A stretch of 64,000 nucleotides of DNA from Gemmatimonadota bacterium (GCA_022826565.1 JAJDUP010000012.1:248001-312000); one strand, 5' to 3'; numbered from the stretch's first letter, positions 1 to 9,151 are shown. Made by a program: numbers and translations. The notes: a model not told the origin generated them from the sequence alone.

Positions 1-1
1 T

Positions 2-1075
2 CACCCGGAGGTCTTCGCCTGCGCATTGTTAAACAGCCAGCCGATGGGCTTCTACGCCCCGGCCCAGATCGTGCGCGACGCGCGCGACCACGGCGTCGAG
101 GTGCGCCCGACCGACGTGAATCGCTCGGAGTGGGACTGCACGCTGGAGGCGGGTGGGGAGCCTGCGCACAATACCCCCCCCAGGGGGGTCAACTCCGCCT
201 CGCCCGGGCGTTCCGCCGACCGCCCCCTCGCCCTCCGCCTCGGCCTCCGCCAGATCCGCGGCCTCAAGGAGGACGCCGCCGAGCGGCTCATCGCGGCGCG
301 GTCATGCGGCTTCCGCTCGCCCCTCGACCTCTGGGAACGAACAGGAATCTCTACCGCCGTGCTGACGCGCATGGCCAGCGCCGACGCCTTCACCTCGATG
401 GGTCTGGACCGCCGCCAGGCCGCCTGGGCGGTGCGCGCGATCAGCGAAGCCGGGCCGCTTCCGCTCTTCGAGTCGGCGGAGGGCAATCCGCACGGCAACG
501 GTCGGGCCGCGGGCGACCTCCCGGCCCGCGACCATGGTCGCATCCGTCCCGAACCGGCCCTCCCCACCATGTCCGTCGGCGAGCAGGTAGCCGCCGACTA
601 CCGCACCACGGGCCTGTCGCTCAAGCAGCACCCCGTCGCCCTGCTGCGCGATCGCCTTGACGAGCACGGTGTGCTGCCCGCGAAGGACCTCGAAGGCCTG
701 TCCGACGGCGACCGGGCCGCCGTCGCCGGGATCGTCCTCACCCGCCAGCGCCCCGGCAAGGGCATCGTCATGTTCATCACCCTCGAGGACGAGACCGGCA
801 CCGCCAACCTCGTCGTCTTCCCTTCCGTCTACGAGAACCAGCGCCGCGACACCCTCACCGCGCGGCTGATGATGTGCCGCGGCAAGATCCAGAAGGTGGA
901 CGGCGTGATCCACGTGATCGCCGAGCGGGTGACGTCGCTGAATGATTGGCTGGTGGGGCTGGGGACGCCGGGTGGGGGTGGGGGCGCACCGGGCCTGCCC
1001 GGTAGCGAGAGCGACGCCGCGCAAAGTGATGGCCGCGACGCGTCGTTCGTGGCCCGGGGACGGTTTTTTCACTGA
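2..1075 (+). CDS. dnaE2: Error-prone DNA polymerase DnaE2, C-terminal part (5' end outside window)
   Basis: DnaE2 (ImuC) is the translesion alpha-type polymerase of the SOS mutagenesis cassette. The reading frame is already open at base 2 (HPEVFACALLNSQPMGFYAP), a stretch characteristic of DnaE-type polymerases, so the gene starts upstream of the window. Visible parts are the end of the finger region, a helix-hairpin-helix stretch (LGLRQIRGLKEDAAERLI) and a C-terminal OB-fold (GIVMFITLEDETGTANLVVF through VDGVIHVIAERVTSL). The DnaE2 rather than DnaE1 call rests on the end coming directly after the OB-fold, with no long tail. Its usual partners imuA/imuB are not in this window. The protein ends in a glycine-rich, low-complexity tail. 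Confidence 0.93.
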   Translation, partial: HPEVFACALLNSQPMGFYAPAQIVRDARDHGVEVRPTDVNRSEWDCTLEAGGEPAHNTPPRGVNSASPGRSADRPLALRLGLRQIRGLKEDAAERLIAARSCGFRSPLDLWERTGISTAVLTRMASADAFTSMGLDRRQAAWAVRAISEAGPLPLFESAEGNPHGNGRAAGDLPARDHGRIRPEPALPTMSVGEQVAADYRTTGLSLKQHPVALLRDRLDEHGVLPAKDLEGLSDGDRAAVAGIVLTRQRPGKGIVMFITLEDETGTANLVVFPSVYENQRRDTLTARLMMCRGKIQKVDGVIHVIAERVTSLNDWLVGLGTPGGGGGAPGLPGSESDAAQSDGRDASFVARGRFFH

Positions 1076-1119
1076 GCTGCTCCTCTAGTGCTTGGTGGTG
1101 GCTATCCCTGGTCGCCTTC

Positions 1120-2457
1120 CTATTGCCAAAATAGATCAATGTGTTGGCCAATGCCTGGCAGTATGCGTGACAAGTTGTATCGTATCGGGGATGCCATTTC
1201 GGTGTCGGCGGTGAGCAAGCGTTCCCAAACTGCCATTCTCGCCTCGGCATTGCTGTTGTCCTCCCAAGCATCAAACTTGAAGAACTTACAGGCTTCGTCA
1301 AACGTGATTTGACCACGGACTGCTTTGCGATACAGGTCCCTGCTGCAAATCCGCAGGACACATACCTCTGCGACTAGGGCGGCCGATTCATGATCTCTTA
1401 GCACCCGCATCGCCTCGTGGCGTTGCTCGTTCTTGATGGACACTGCTGCCTGCTCACCGATCCGTTGTGTGACTGCATTGTCGTACAGGCCCAAATAGAG
1501 TGCCATTCGTTCAATCGACCGGAAACTCAGTCCGTGTGTTTCACATAGTTCTCTGATTACTTCGTGCGCTTTGTAGTCATTAAAGAGTGCCGGCGCGCTC
1601 ATGTTGTCGACCAAAAACTCTAGGTATCGTTTGACATTCTCCACTCTGCCGTGGCCTAGCAACGTATTGATGTCGACCTGAAGATGATAGAACTTGTCTA
1701 GGTATCTGCGGGGATTCTGGAGCCCATAGGCGTGCTCGACCATAGCCGACAGCTCCTCCAGGTGCGTAACTAATACGAAACAAACATCATCTGCAGAGAA
1801 GATGTGCTTCATTCGTTCCAGCACGTTGAGGACAAAGGACGGTTTGCAGCGATCCAGTTCGTCGACAATAAAGACAAGCGGGCTCTGCTCTCCTGGTGAT
1901 TGTCTAATGACGTCGGAGAGTGTCTGCCTGAACTCCATTATAGACCCCGCTTCATTCTGCGCGGCCTGGATGCGTTCCTTGAACCATTGGTCGGTGGGGT
2001 CGTGGGCGGGATCAGTGATGACTGCTAGTATTTTGCATAAGGCTTCGTGGGAGATCGAACCGCCTGTTAGGAGTGGGACAGCCCATTCCATCACGACCCT
2101 AGGGATTGAGCCCACGACTTGCTTAGCAGCATCTCGAATGGTATCGACCGAGCTGGCTCGGGGTTGAAAGTGGTCGAGCACTTGCGCCAACAGTGCAAAG
2201 AAGGCGTCACTATGGTGGTCACTCTGGAATGCATCGAAGTAGATGACAGGATGGCTTCGAGAGCGCATTAGGCCTGCCCACTGCTTGATAAACGTAGTCT
2301 TCCCTGCGCCCCAGTCTCCGTCCAACACAATGACTGAGTGTCCTTCGAGCACGCTCACCGCATTGGCAAGTCGTTCCCCTGCTTCCTTTGCGTTGAAAAT
2401 GTCACGTTTGAATCCCTCATCGGGAGCAATGTCGAGAGTGGGTGGAGCGAGTCGCAT
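1120..2457 (-). CDS. KAP-family P-loop NTPase
   Basis: 445-residue predicted NTPase. Walker A is GDWGAGKTT, about 50 residues from the chosen ATG, and Walker B is LVFIVDELDRCKP about 150 residues later. This acidic DELDR signature and the F-x-R-x-x-F-N entry helix are typical of the KAP family. Many KAP proteins carry membrane helices between the Walker motifs; none is visible here, so it looks soluble. A TTG start at 2544 would add 29 residues with no family similarity; ATG 2457 places the NTPase domain about 11 residues in. Base composition is clearly lower in GC than the flanking dnaE2 and apt genes, a sign of transfer. KAP NTPases occur in phage-defence and signalling contexts, but no recognisable partner adjoins it. 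The family call is good; the role is unknown. Confidence 0.8.
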   Translation of the reverse strand: MRLAPPTLDIAPDEGFKRDIFNAKEAGERLANAVSVLEGHSVIVLDGDWGAGKTTFIKQWAGLMRSRSHPVIYFDAFQSDHHSDAFFALLAQVLDHFQPRASSVDTIRDAAKQVVGSIPRVVMEWAVPLLTGGSISHEALCKILAVITDPAHDPTDQWFKERIQAAQNEAGSIMEFRQTLSDVIRQSPGEQSPLVFIVDELDRCKPSFVLNVLERMKHIFSADDVCFVLVTHLEELSAMVEHAYGLQNPRRYLDKFYHLQVDINTLLGHGRVENVKRYLEFLVDNMSAPALFNDYKAHEVIRELCETHGLSFRSIERMALYLGLYDNAVTQRIGEQAAVSIKNEQRHEAMRVLRDHESAALVAEVCVLRICSRDLYRKAVRGQITFDEACKFFKFDAWEDNSNAEARMAVWERLLTADTEMASPIRYNLSRILPGIGQHIDLFWQ

Positions 2458-2652
2458 AGATCGATGTTGGTGTAGGTCTCTGTCAGTGTCATGAGCGCAA
2501 TCGGCGCGTGCTACTAAGGTTAGCTGATTGGGCGTCTGGTTCAAGGTGAGCGCTGAAAGCTACGATAGTGAATTGACACGAGGCATTCGCTGGATCTGGG
2601 CCACGCTCCCCGTCTTGAGTGTCCATTCCCGTACCTTCTTGCAAGCAGGTAG

Positions 2653-2680
2653 TTGCCGAGACGTTTCGTGACGTTATACT
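2653..2680 (+). promoter_or_regulatory. Candidate sigma70-type promoter
   Basis: TTGCCG (2653-2658) and TATACT (2675-2680) are separated by 16 bases in the 480-base stretch between the KAP gene and the HicB-like remnant, pointing towards the latter. It is one of the few good -35/-10 pairs in this GC-rich window. The rest of 2458-2937 shows no convincing gene beyond the doubtful small ORF at 2763. Confidence 0.4.
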
Positions 2681-2762
2681 ATGCCGACCCAAAACTCCGG
2701 GGATCGTTGGTACGCTAACACATCATTTCAGCCAGACTCCCCCCGTCACAACAGCGGAACCC

Positions 2763-2933
2763 ATGAGATACCAAGAGATGCAGCAACAGTACCTGCGGAA
2801 GCGGCAGGACGAGATCTGGAAGACCGTCCGGCGAATGACCAGACGAATCAGGCCACGAATGGGTTACCCTCCTCGCATTGACCCAACGGAGCGATTCGAC
2901 CCGCGGGATGTCCGCATTGAACCCGGAAGGTAG
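2763..2933 (+). CDS. Doubtful small basic protein upstream of HicB-like remnant
   Basis: A 56-residue open frame from ATG 2763, very rich in Arg, Gln and Pro (MRYQEMQQQYLRKRQDEIWK...). It lies 4 bases upstream of the HicB-like start and downstream of the promoter at 2653-2680, which is where a HicA toxin could sit. It has none of the HicA hallmarks: no GSH-type loop and no double-stranded-RNA-binding-like fold signature. There is no clear ribosome binding site. It may be a leader or non-coding; kept only because of its position. Confidence 0.22.
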   Translation: MRYQEMQQQYLRKRQDEIWKTVRRMTRRIRPRMGYPPRIDPTERFDPRDVRIEPGR

Positions 2934-2937
2934 CGCC

Positions 2938-3137
2938 ATGTACCGTGTCGTGATCGAGAAAGGGCCGACCAGCTACGGAGCCCACGTCCCGGACCTCCCC
3001 GGCTGTGTCGCTGCAGCGGAACGCGTGAGGAGGTTTCCGCCCTCATTCGCGAGGCTATCCAGCTCTACATCGAAGAACTGAAGAGGGATGGTCTCCCTGT
3101 TCCGGACCCTGGCACGTCCGAATTGATCGGCCTGTAG
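2938..3137 (+). pseudogene. HicB-family antitoxin, broken by a single-base frameshift
   Basis: The first 28 residues (MYRVVIEKGPTSYGAHVPDL...PGCVAAAE) are the N-terminal strand-rich part of a HicB-type antitoxin. At about base 3021 the frame changes. Reading on from ACG at 3021 gives TREEVSALIREAIQLYIEEL...KRDGLPVPDP, the expected helix and proline-rich end, closing at TAG 3135-3137. One missing base inside GAACG (GAAACG expected) explains the break; the conserved sequence resumes at once. As written, the first frame ends in an unrelated tail at 3081. It is either a recent pseudogene or a sequencing/assembly error. No HicA toxin is recognisable next to it. Confidence 0.72.
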
Positions 3138-3149
3138 ACCGCAACTCCC

Positions 3150-3779
3150 TCACTCCTCATCCCCCAGGAACCCACACACCGCGAACACCTCCACTCCGAG
3201 CTCGCGCATCCGTTCAGCCCCCGGCAACTCCGGCAGGTCCACCACGAACCCCGCCCCCACCACCTCCCCACCCATCCCGCGCACCAGCTCGATCGCCGCG
3301 GCCGCACTGCCCCCCGTCGCCAGCAGGTCGTCGATCACCAGCACGCGCGTCCCGGCGCGGATCGGCGCAACGGCCTGTATCTCCAGCCGGGCGCTCCCAT
3401 ACTCCAGGTCGTAGTCCACCCCGCGCACCTCGCCCGGCAGCTTCCCCGCCTTCCTCACCGCCACGAATCCCACACCCAATTCCTGCGCCACCGGCACCCC
3501 GAAGATGAAGCCGCGCGCTTCGATCCCGACCACGACCTCCGGCTCCGCCTCCCGGAACCGGTCAGCCAGCGCCACAGTCGCCTCCTGAAAGCCATCGGCG
3601 TCCTCCACCAACCCCATCACATCGCGGAAGCGAATCCCGGGGATTGGAAAGTCCGGCACCGCGCGAATCAGGGACTTGATGCGGGCCTCCAGCCGGCCGT
3701 CGCGCTGCGTGCGCTCCGGCCCCGGAGGCGTCGGTGCTGTCGGGGCTGTGTGGTGAGTCGATGCGGTCATGTTGCGCAT
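3150..3779 (-). CDS. apt: Adenine phosphoribosyltransferase
   Basis: Converts adenine plus PRPP to AMP and pyrophosphate in cytosolic purine salvage. It is 209 residues, with a roughly 25-residue Thr/Pro-rich N-terminal extension before the usual Apt start (IKSLIRAVPDFPIPGIRFRD). The PRPP-binding motif VLVIDDLLATGGSA is at about 146-159, the substrate hood IPGIRFRDV at 46-54, and EARGFIFG at 87-94. A second ATG three codons in (3770) is an alternative start. It stands alone, convergent with the HicB-like remnant and divergent from the glycosyltransferase. Confidence 0.95.
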   Translation of the reverse strand: MRNMTASTHHTAPTAPTPPGPERTQRDGRLEARIKSLIRAVPDFPIPGIRFRDVMGLVEDADGFQEATVALADRFREAEPEVVVGIEARGFIFGVPVAQELGVGFVAVRKAGKLPGEVRGVDYDLEYGSARLEIQAVAPIRAGTRVLVIDDLLATGGSAAAAIELVRGMGGEVVGAGFVVDLPELPGAERMRELGVEVFAVCGFLGDEE

Positions 3780-3933
3780 TCCGGGAGTTGACCTTCGGGA
3801 ACATCAAGCGATAATGCTGGAAACAAAACGCCGCTGACCAGCCACATCAAGCAGTCCGTAGAACAAGTCCCCTCTGCATTCGGACGGCGATGAATCCGCG
3901 CTGGTCGCTGCGCTCACGCAATCTTGCACTGTC

Positions 3934-5121
3934 ATGAATCCTGTCGCTCCCCTGGTCCTCGCTCTCGCTGCCCTCACCCTCGCTGCCTGGGCAGCTCTCG
4001 CGATCGCCGCCGCATGCGACCGCTACAAGATCCCGCGGCTCGACGATGTCGCCCCACCCGGCCCCGACGATCCCCCGCTCCCGCGCCTCTCGATCATCGT
4101 CACCGCTCACAACGAGGAGCGCTCGGCCGAACGGGCCCTGCGGTCGCTCCTCGGCCTGCGCTACGCGGACTACGAGGTGATCTACGTCGACGACCGGTCC
4201 ACCGACCGCACCGGCGAGATCGCCGAACGCCTCCGCGAACGGGACGCGCGGCTCAGGGTGCTGCACATCGACGAACTGCCGCCGGGGTGGTTCGGCAAGC
4301 CCCATGCGGCGCAGCGCGGCGCGGACCTGGCCTCCGGCGAAGTCCTGCTCTTCACCGACGCCGACGTGACCTTCGCCCCCGATGCCGCGTCCTGCGGCGT
4401 CCGCCACCTTGTCCGGAAGGGACTCGACCACCTCGCCGCCACGCCCCGCCTCACCCTCACCGGCATCATGCTCCAGGCCTGCACGATAGCATCCCACCTC
4501 TTTGTCAGCGCCAAGCACCGGCTCTGGAAGGTGCAGGATCCGCGGAGTTCCGCCTTCTTCGGCGTCGGCTCCTACACGATCATGCGCGCGGATTCCTACC
4601 GCGCCGTCGGCGGACACGCGCGGGTCGCGCTCAGGCCCGACGAGGACCTCCGGCTGGGCCAGGCCGTGAAGCTGTCCGGGATGCGATCGGCTTTTTTGAA
4701 GGGCGAGGCGCTCCTCGCGTGCCCTTGGTACGATTCCCTCGGGGATTTCATCCGCGGGCTCGAGAAGAACTTCTTCGCCGCACTGGACTACAGCGTATTC
4801 GTGGTGACGGGCGCCACCGCCACTCTCGCCTGGCTGTCCGTGGGCCCGCTCGTGATGGCGCCGCTGCTCCTGTCGACCGGCCACGTCCTGGCCGGAGCCA
4901 TCTTCGCGGCTTGCCCGATCATCTACTGGACCGCCGCCACGACCCTCTCACGGGACTCCTACCCCTGGTGGAGCGCGATTCCCCTCCCGGCGGCCATCCT
5001 CGTCATCGCGTATGCGATCTGGCGTTCCGCGCTCCTCACCATCTTCCGCGGCGTCGTATGGGGCGGACCGCCGATCCCGCTCTCCAGGCTGCGCCGGGCG
5101 CGGATTCGGGCGCGGGGCTGA
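3934..5121 (+). CDS. Membrane-bound family 2 glycosyltransferase
   Basis: 395 residues. A hydrophobic N-terminal helix (about 5-27) is followed by a GT-A fold: RLSIIVTAHNEE at about 51-62, the nucleotide-binding DDRSTD at 86-91, the metal-binding TDADV at about 141-145 and a catalytic-site acidic pair PDEDLRLG near 225-232. No QxxRW motif follows. Three or so hydrophobic helices (about 285-375) close the protein. The pattern matches inner-membrane transferases that glycosylate lipids or carotenoids/hopanoids; the acceptor cannot be read from sequence. It is monocistronic, convergent with the Omp85 fusion gene at 5147. Confidence 0.86.
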   Translation: MNPVAPLVLALAALTLAAWAALAIAAACDRYKIPRLDDVAPPGPDDPPLPRLSIIVTAHNEERSAERALRSLLGLRYADYEVIYVDDRSTDRTGEIAERLRERDARLRVLHIDELPPGWFGKPHAAQRGADLASGEVLLFTDADVTFAPDAASCGVRHLVRKGLDHLAATPRLTLTGIMLQACTIASHLFVSAKHRLWKVQDPRSSAFFGVGSYTIMRADSYRAVGGHARVALRPDEDLRLGQAVKLSGMRSAFLKGEALLACPWYDSLGDFIRGLEKNFFAALDYSVFVVTGATATLAWLSVGPLVMAPLLLSTGHVLAGAIFAACPIIYWTAATTLSRDSYPWWSAIPLPAAILVIAYAIWRSALLTIFRGVVWGGPPIPLSRLRRARIRARG

Positions 5122-5146
5122 CCAAGTAGTCGCCCCCTGCCGCAAG

Positions 5147-7855
5147 TTAGAACATGTAGCCGCGAAGATAGACGCTTGTCATGTCACGGCCATTCATGAG
5201 GGCAAGACTGAAAGCCGTGCGGCGTTCCAGGAACGACAGCCAGAATCCCCCTCCCGTGCCCCTGTGCCAGCGATCGGCCCGGTCCTGATCGCCACCATAG
5301 TACACCCTACCGACATCCGCGGCCGCAAACAGGCCGAACTCTCCGGGTACCACCACGTTGACGCTTGCCAGCTTCAATCGCAGTTCGGCGGTGCCATGCA
5401 GCGATGCGTCTCCCGCAAAGCGGTTCTGGCGGAATCCGCGCAGAGGGCCCTGCTCCTGGCTGAAACCGATCCGGTCGGGCCCGCCCACGAACGCGCTCTC
5501 GAGGAAAGGGTACTTCCCCCAGACCTTCTTCCCTCCAATGCCGAGGGCCAGCGTCGGGTTGGTCGGGATCGGCGCCGTCAGGTACGTGCGCAGCTCTCCG
5601 TCCACGCTTCCGAAGGCCGATTCCACGTCCCATGCCCCCAGGTATCCGGAGGCGGTGATCCTGGCAAGGAAGCCGCGGGTGGGAAACGCCGGACTGTCGC
5701 GTCCGTCGTACCGGATCGCACTCCGCGCCCCCATCTGGCCGAAGGATCCCGTGCCGTAAAGCGCTTGATCTTGAGAACCGATGAAGCTGTCGCTGTTGTC
5801 GTCAATGGGCGTGTTCGACCACTTGATGACCGGACCCAGGCTGACGGCAAGCTCCGAGCGATGGTGGTCCGTCCCGTCCGCGGACGCATCCGAATCCTGC
5901 GCTCCGCTTCGGAACTCGAGTGCCGGCGCGAAGAGGAAGGTGCCCTGCCGCACCTTGTAGAACGAGGACGGATGCTCGAGCCGGGTGTCGTTGCCGAAAC
6001 CCGCAAACCGGGTCACCACCAATCCCGAGTACTCGAGGGCCAGCCTCAGGTCAACGTTGCTCCAAAGGTGCCGAAAGACGCCGTCATAGGATGCGAACGG
6101 CTTCAGGTCCCGGCTGGCCAGCCCGATGTCAAAGGCATGCCGCGAAGCGAACGGATCCTTCCGGAATCCGTGGTATGTCCGATTATGGAGCATCCGCGCG
6201 AACACACCCAGATCGGGGTCCGCCTGAACGATCGGGTGGGTCCTGCTCAGCATGCCCCAGTCGAGTGCGTATCTGAGATTGGTCGGGGTCCCCAGACCCC
6301 CCGTGCCCGGGGGACGCCGGTAGGGCCGCTCATCGATGCGAGCGCCGTTGCCCCGCGTGAACACATTGTCGCCGCGATAGTCATGGAAGCGGGTCCTTGA
6401 GGCGCCGGCTTCGGACGAGTTGGTGAATGTGTCGCTGCCGCCGCCGCCATCGACACGGACGGTGATCGATCCCTCCCCGCCCAGCACCTCCGCGCGATCG
6501 GCCCCTCCCCGCAGGTAGAGGCGGACTTCGCCGGTTTCCCGATGCCGGAAGGTGCGTTCGAAATAGGGTGGCTCCGGTCTGTCGCCGGAATCTCCCAGCA
6601 GACCGATGCTGACCGCGAGATCCCCGTTCGCCAGATGCTCGAGCCGGGCGTATTCGTCCTCGTCCGTTGCCTGGATTTCGGCCTGGCGGGTAATCAGTTC
6701 GTAGTATCGACCGACGAATTCCGGCAGAGCGTCGCGCCGGGCCTTGAGTTTCTCCTCGAGATCCTCGCCGACCATGTCGTAGTAGGGATCCGGAAGCCGC
6801 CGGACGGCGTCTTGGATCACGGAATCGGTGAGTGCCTCGCGAAACGACTGAACCACCTCATCCCACGCGGGCCTGTCGAGTTCGACCAGGAACTGGCGAT
6901 CCAGCTCCCAACCGGTGCCTGTGAGACCGATCAGACTCGGATAGGTGCGCTCAAAATCAATTGCCGCGGGGACGAACCTGCGGACCAGTGCCATGGCGAA
7001 ACCGCCGTAGTGGATGAAGGCCTGATCGCGGTCTTCCGGGATCGGGAGCCAGGTGTCGCAGTCGCCGTCGGGGAACCGCGCCCATCGCCATTGACCGATA
7101 TGGCGGTCCTTGTCGTTGATGAGAAAGTCCATCAATCGCGCCTTGAGAAAGGCCCCTGCATCGACGCGCTCGCAGGCGCTGTCTTCGATGTCCTCCAACA
7201 CCGTTTCCGTCCCGCTGACCTTCCGGGAACCAGCGAACCCGGGAGTGTCGTCCGGCCCCTCGGAAGGATGGATCTGCAGCGATCCGATCAGGCCTGCGTA
7301 GTCCGCGCGGTACTCGCCGAGCCCTGGATCGTCGGGAATCACCGCCAGCGTGTGCTTCGAATGGAGGATTCCGGTGGCTTCCATGAGCGGATCGACGACC
7401 AGCGCCGCGGCAGGCAGCAGCGTGCTGATGAGGTCATGGAGGACCTCGCTGACGAGCGAGTTCCTCAGTTCGTCGGCCAGCCTCCGGGTTGGGTCCTTGT
7501 CCAGGGAGCGAACCGTGTACCGGAGACCGTCCCGGCCGGTGAAGTGGAGAGAGATGGATTGCCCGAATCCCCCGGTTCGAAGCGGTGTCAAACCGCCTCC
7601 GACCGTAGCGAGATCGAGCACCGGGAACTCGATGGCGGTGGTCCAGAGATCCCGGTAGTTGTCCCCGTAGAACCAGCGCCAGAACGCGCCGGCCTGAAAC
7701 CGGTCGCCGGGGACGGCCAGGTGCCTGCTGGCGCCCGGCGGCGGTGCCGACCGGTGGATCCGCGAGCCCGGTGGCGGTGGGTCCTCTTGGGGCGCGGCTC
7801 CGGACGGCGCTGCGAACGCGAGGAGCAGCGCCGGCAAGGCTGCTCGCGACACCAT
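5147..7855 (-). CDS. Exported kinase-like domain fused to Omp85/BamA-type beta-barrel
   Basis: 902 residues. A Sec signal peptide (1-20) is followed by a Pro-rich linker. Residues about 80-390 look like a distant protein-kinase fold of the HipA/FAM20-like kind: a Gly loop TGGFGQSISL (94-103), a possible ATP-contacting Lys at SLDK (120), DFLINDKDRHIGQW (243-256) resembling the catalytic NDRHxGNW loop, and PEDRDQAF (273-280) in the place of the metal-binding Asp. Residues about 430-510 form a strand-rich linker. Residues about 520-902 are a barrel of the bacterial surface antigen (Omp85) type, with GGPDRIGFSQEQGPLRGF as the conserved L6-like loop region and a terminal Phe. The upstream serine hydrolase ends one base before the start codon, so the two are probably cotranscribed. 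The barrel call is solid; kinase activity is inference. Confidence 0.75.
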   Translation of the reverse strand: MVSRAALPALLLAFAAPSGAAPQEDPPPPGSRIHRSAPPPGASRHLAVPGDRFQAGAFWRWFYGDNYRDLWTTAIEFPVLDLATVGGGLTPLRTGGFGQSISLHFTGRDGLRYTVRSLDKDPTRRLADELRNSLVSEVLHDLISTLLPAAALVVDPLMEATGILHSKHTLAVIPDDPGLGEYRADYAGLIGSLQIHPSEGPDDTPGFAGSRKVSGTETVLEDIEDSACERVDAGAFLKARLMDFLINDKDRHIGQWRWARFPDGDCDTWLPIPEDRDQAFIHYGGFAMALVRRFVPAAIDFERTYPSLIGLTGTGWELDRQFLVELDRPAWDEVVQSFREALTDSVIQDAVRRLPDPYYDMVGEDLEEKLKARRDALPEFVGRYYELITRQAEIQATDEDEYARLEHLANGDLAVSIGLLGDSGDRPEPPYFERTFRHRETGEVRLYLRGGADRAEVLGGEGSITVRVDGGGGSDTFTNSSEAGASRTRFHDYRGDNVFTRGNGARIDERPYRRPPGTGGLGTPTNLRYALDWGMLSRTHPIVQADPDLGVFARMLHNRTYHGFRKDPFASRHAFDIGLASRDLKPFASYDGVFRHLWSNVDLRLALEYSGLVVTRFAGFGNDTRLEHPSSFYKVRQGTFLFAPALEFRSGAQDSDASADGTDHHRSELAVSLGPVIKWSNTPIDDNSDSFIGSQDQALYGTGSFGQMGARSAIRYDGRDSPAFPTRGFLARITASGYLGAWDVESAFGSVDGELRTYLTAPIPTNPTLALGIGGKKVWGKYPFLESAFVGGPDRIGFSQEQGPLRGFRQNRFAGDASLHGTAELRLKLASVNVVVPGEFGLFAAADVGRVYYGGDQDRADRWHRGTGGGFWLSFLERRTAFSLALMNGRDMTSVYLRGYMF

Positions 7856-7856
7856 A

Positions 7857-9113
7857 CTACCCGCCGTCCGCCACCGCCCCGATCACCAGATCCGCCAGCT
7901 TCGGCAGGTGGTCGCCCATCCGTGAATCGTCCGAGTTGATCTGGATCGCGACCGCGACGCCGTGGTCGGGGTAGTACGTGACCAGCGAATTGTAACCGGG
8001 GAAGAACCCGCCGTGGCCGTAGGTCACCCCATGCTCGCTCTCTGCCACGTACACTCCGAGCCCGTATCCCAGATGCGGCGTTGCGGTGTCCACGGGGAAG
8101 CCGATCTCGAACAGCTGGGGAAGCTCGTCCCCCTCGATCGCGTCGCCCTCGTACAGCAACTTCGCCCACCGCACCAGTGCCTTCGGATTGTTCACGAGCC
8201 CGCCACCCGTCCACTCCTGCAGCGGATGGACCACCATCTGGCCGTCGGCCACGATCTCGAGCGGCGTGTCGAAGAGCCGGGAACTCGCGTGCGCATACCC
8301 CTGCGCCAGCCCGGGCAGGTCGCGCCGGTCGGCCGGCAGGGTCAGGTCGAACCCGAATGGATCCAGGAAGAACTCGTCGAGCAGCTCGTAGTACTCGCGG
8401 CCCGTCGCTTCCTCCATCGCCAGGCCCGCGAGGGTGTAGTGGACATCGCTGTAGTGATACCCCTCGCCGGCGGGGAAGAGCGGCTCCGCGTCCAGCACGG
8501 ACGCCGCGATGAACTCCTCCGGGGTCATGTAGGCGTCCGGGTCGCTGAACACCTCGCCCAGCCGCGACGCGAAATCGGGGTCCTCGAAGTACGGCTGGAT
8601 CATGCCCGCGGTGTGATTCAGCAGGTTCCGCACGGTCAGGTCCGCGTGATTGGGGACCCGCGAGAACCATTCCTCGTCGCCGAGCCAGGTCGAGACCGGC
8701 GCATCGAGGTCGAGCTGTCCGTTCATCGCCAGCTGCAGGGCGACCGCCGCGACGTACGTCTTCCCGATGCTGCCCGAGCCCATGAGCAGGTCGGGGGTCA
8801 TCGGAATGCCGTCGTCCACGTCCGACTCGCCGGTGGCGAAGCCGAAGACGCTTCCGTCGGGGAGGATGAACGCCGCGGTGGCTCCGGGGAAGTTCTCGTC
8901 GGTGTCCTGGGCCTGCGCCCACGCCGCGTCGAGTTCGGCCTGAAAGCGCTCGACGAGGGTCTCGGCCGCTTCCGGGGACAGGGAGGACCGAGACTCGGCA
9001 TCCGGGTTCGAATCCGGCGCCGGGCCGCAGGCCATGGCGGCAAGAAGGCTCAGGCCCGCGAGGCTCGACCCCACCGGGCGGAGGAAGAGTTTGCCTGGCT
9101 GGTCATCAAACAT
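7857..9113 (-). CDS. Beta-lactamase-fold serine hydrolase, lipoprotein
   Basis: 418 residues of the class C beta-lactamase/D-aminopeptidase-like family. The hydrophobic segment ends in a lipobox-like AAMAC (Cys29), so it is probably anchored in the periplasm or outer membrane. The catalytic S-x-x-K is SIGK (Ser115, Lys118). The second motif is YSD (221-223) instead of the usual Y-x-N. The third is HGG in YGHGGFFPGY. It sits immediately upstream of the kinase-like/Omp85 gene and downstream of another serine hydrolase, all on one strand. Substrate is unknown; D-amino-acid peptides or esters are typical for the family. Confidence 0.87.
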   Translation of the reverse strand: MFDDQPGKLFLRPVGSSLAGLSLLAAMACGPAPDSNPDAESRSSLSPEAAETLVERFQAELDAAWAQAQDTDENFPGATAAFILPDGSVFGFATGESDVDDGIPMTPDLLMGSGSIGKTYVAAVALQLAMNGQLDLDAPVSTWLGDEEWFSRVPNHADLTVRNLLNHTAGMIQPYFEDPDFASRLGEVFSDPDAYMTPEEFIAASVLDAEPLFPAGEGYHYSDVHYTLAGLAMEEATGREYYELLDEFFLDPFGFDLTLPADRRDLPGLAQGYAHASSRLFDTPLEIVADGQMVVHPLQEWTGGGLVNNPKALVRWAKLLYEGDAIEGDELPQLFEIGFPVDTATPHLGYGLGVYVAESEHGVTYGHGGFFPGYNSLVTYYPDHGVAVAIQINSDDSRMGDHLPKLADLVIGAVADGG

Positions 9114-9151
9114 CTTGCTGTCCTTTCGTCATGACAGGTGCTTCGGCTTGC

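Noticed and set aside
2458-2937. HicA toxin next to the HicB-like remnant
   Set aside because: No frame on either strand shows the HicA GSH-type loop; only a doubtful basic ORF is present.
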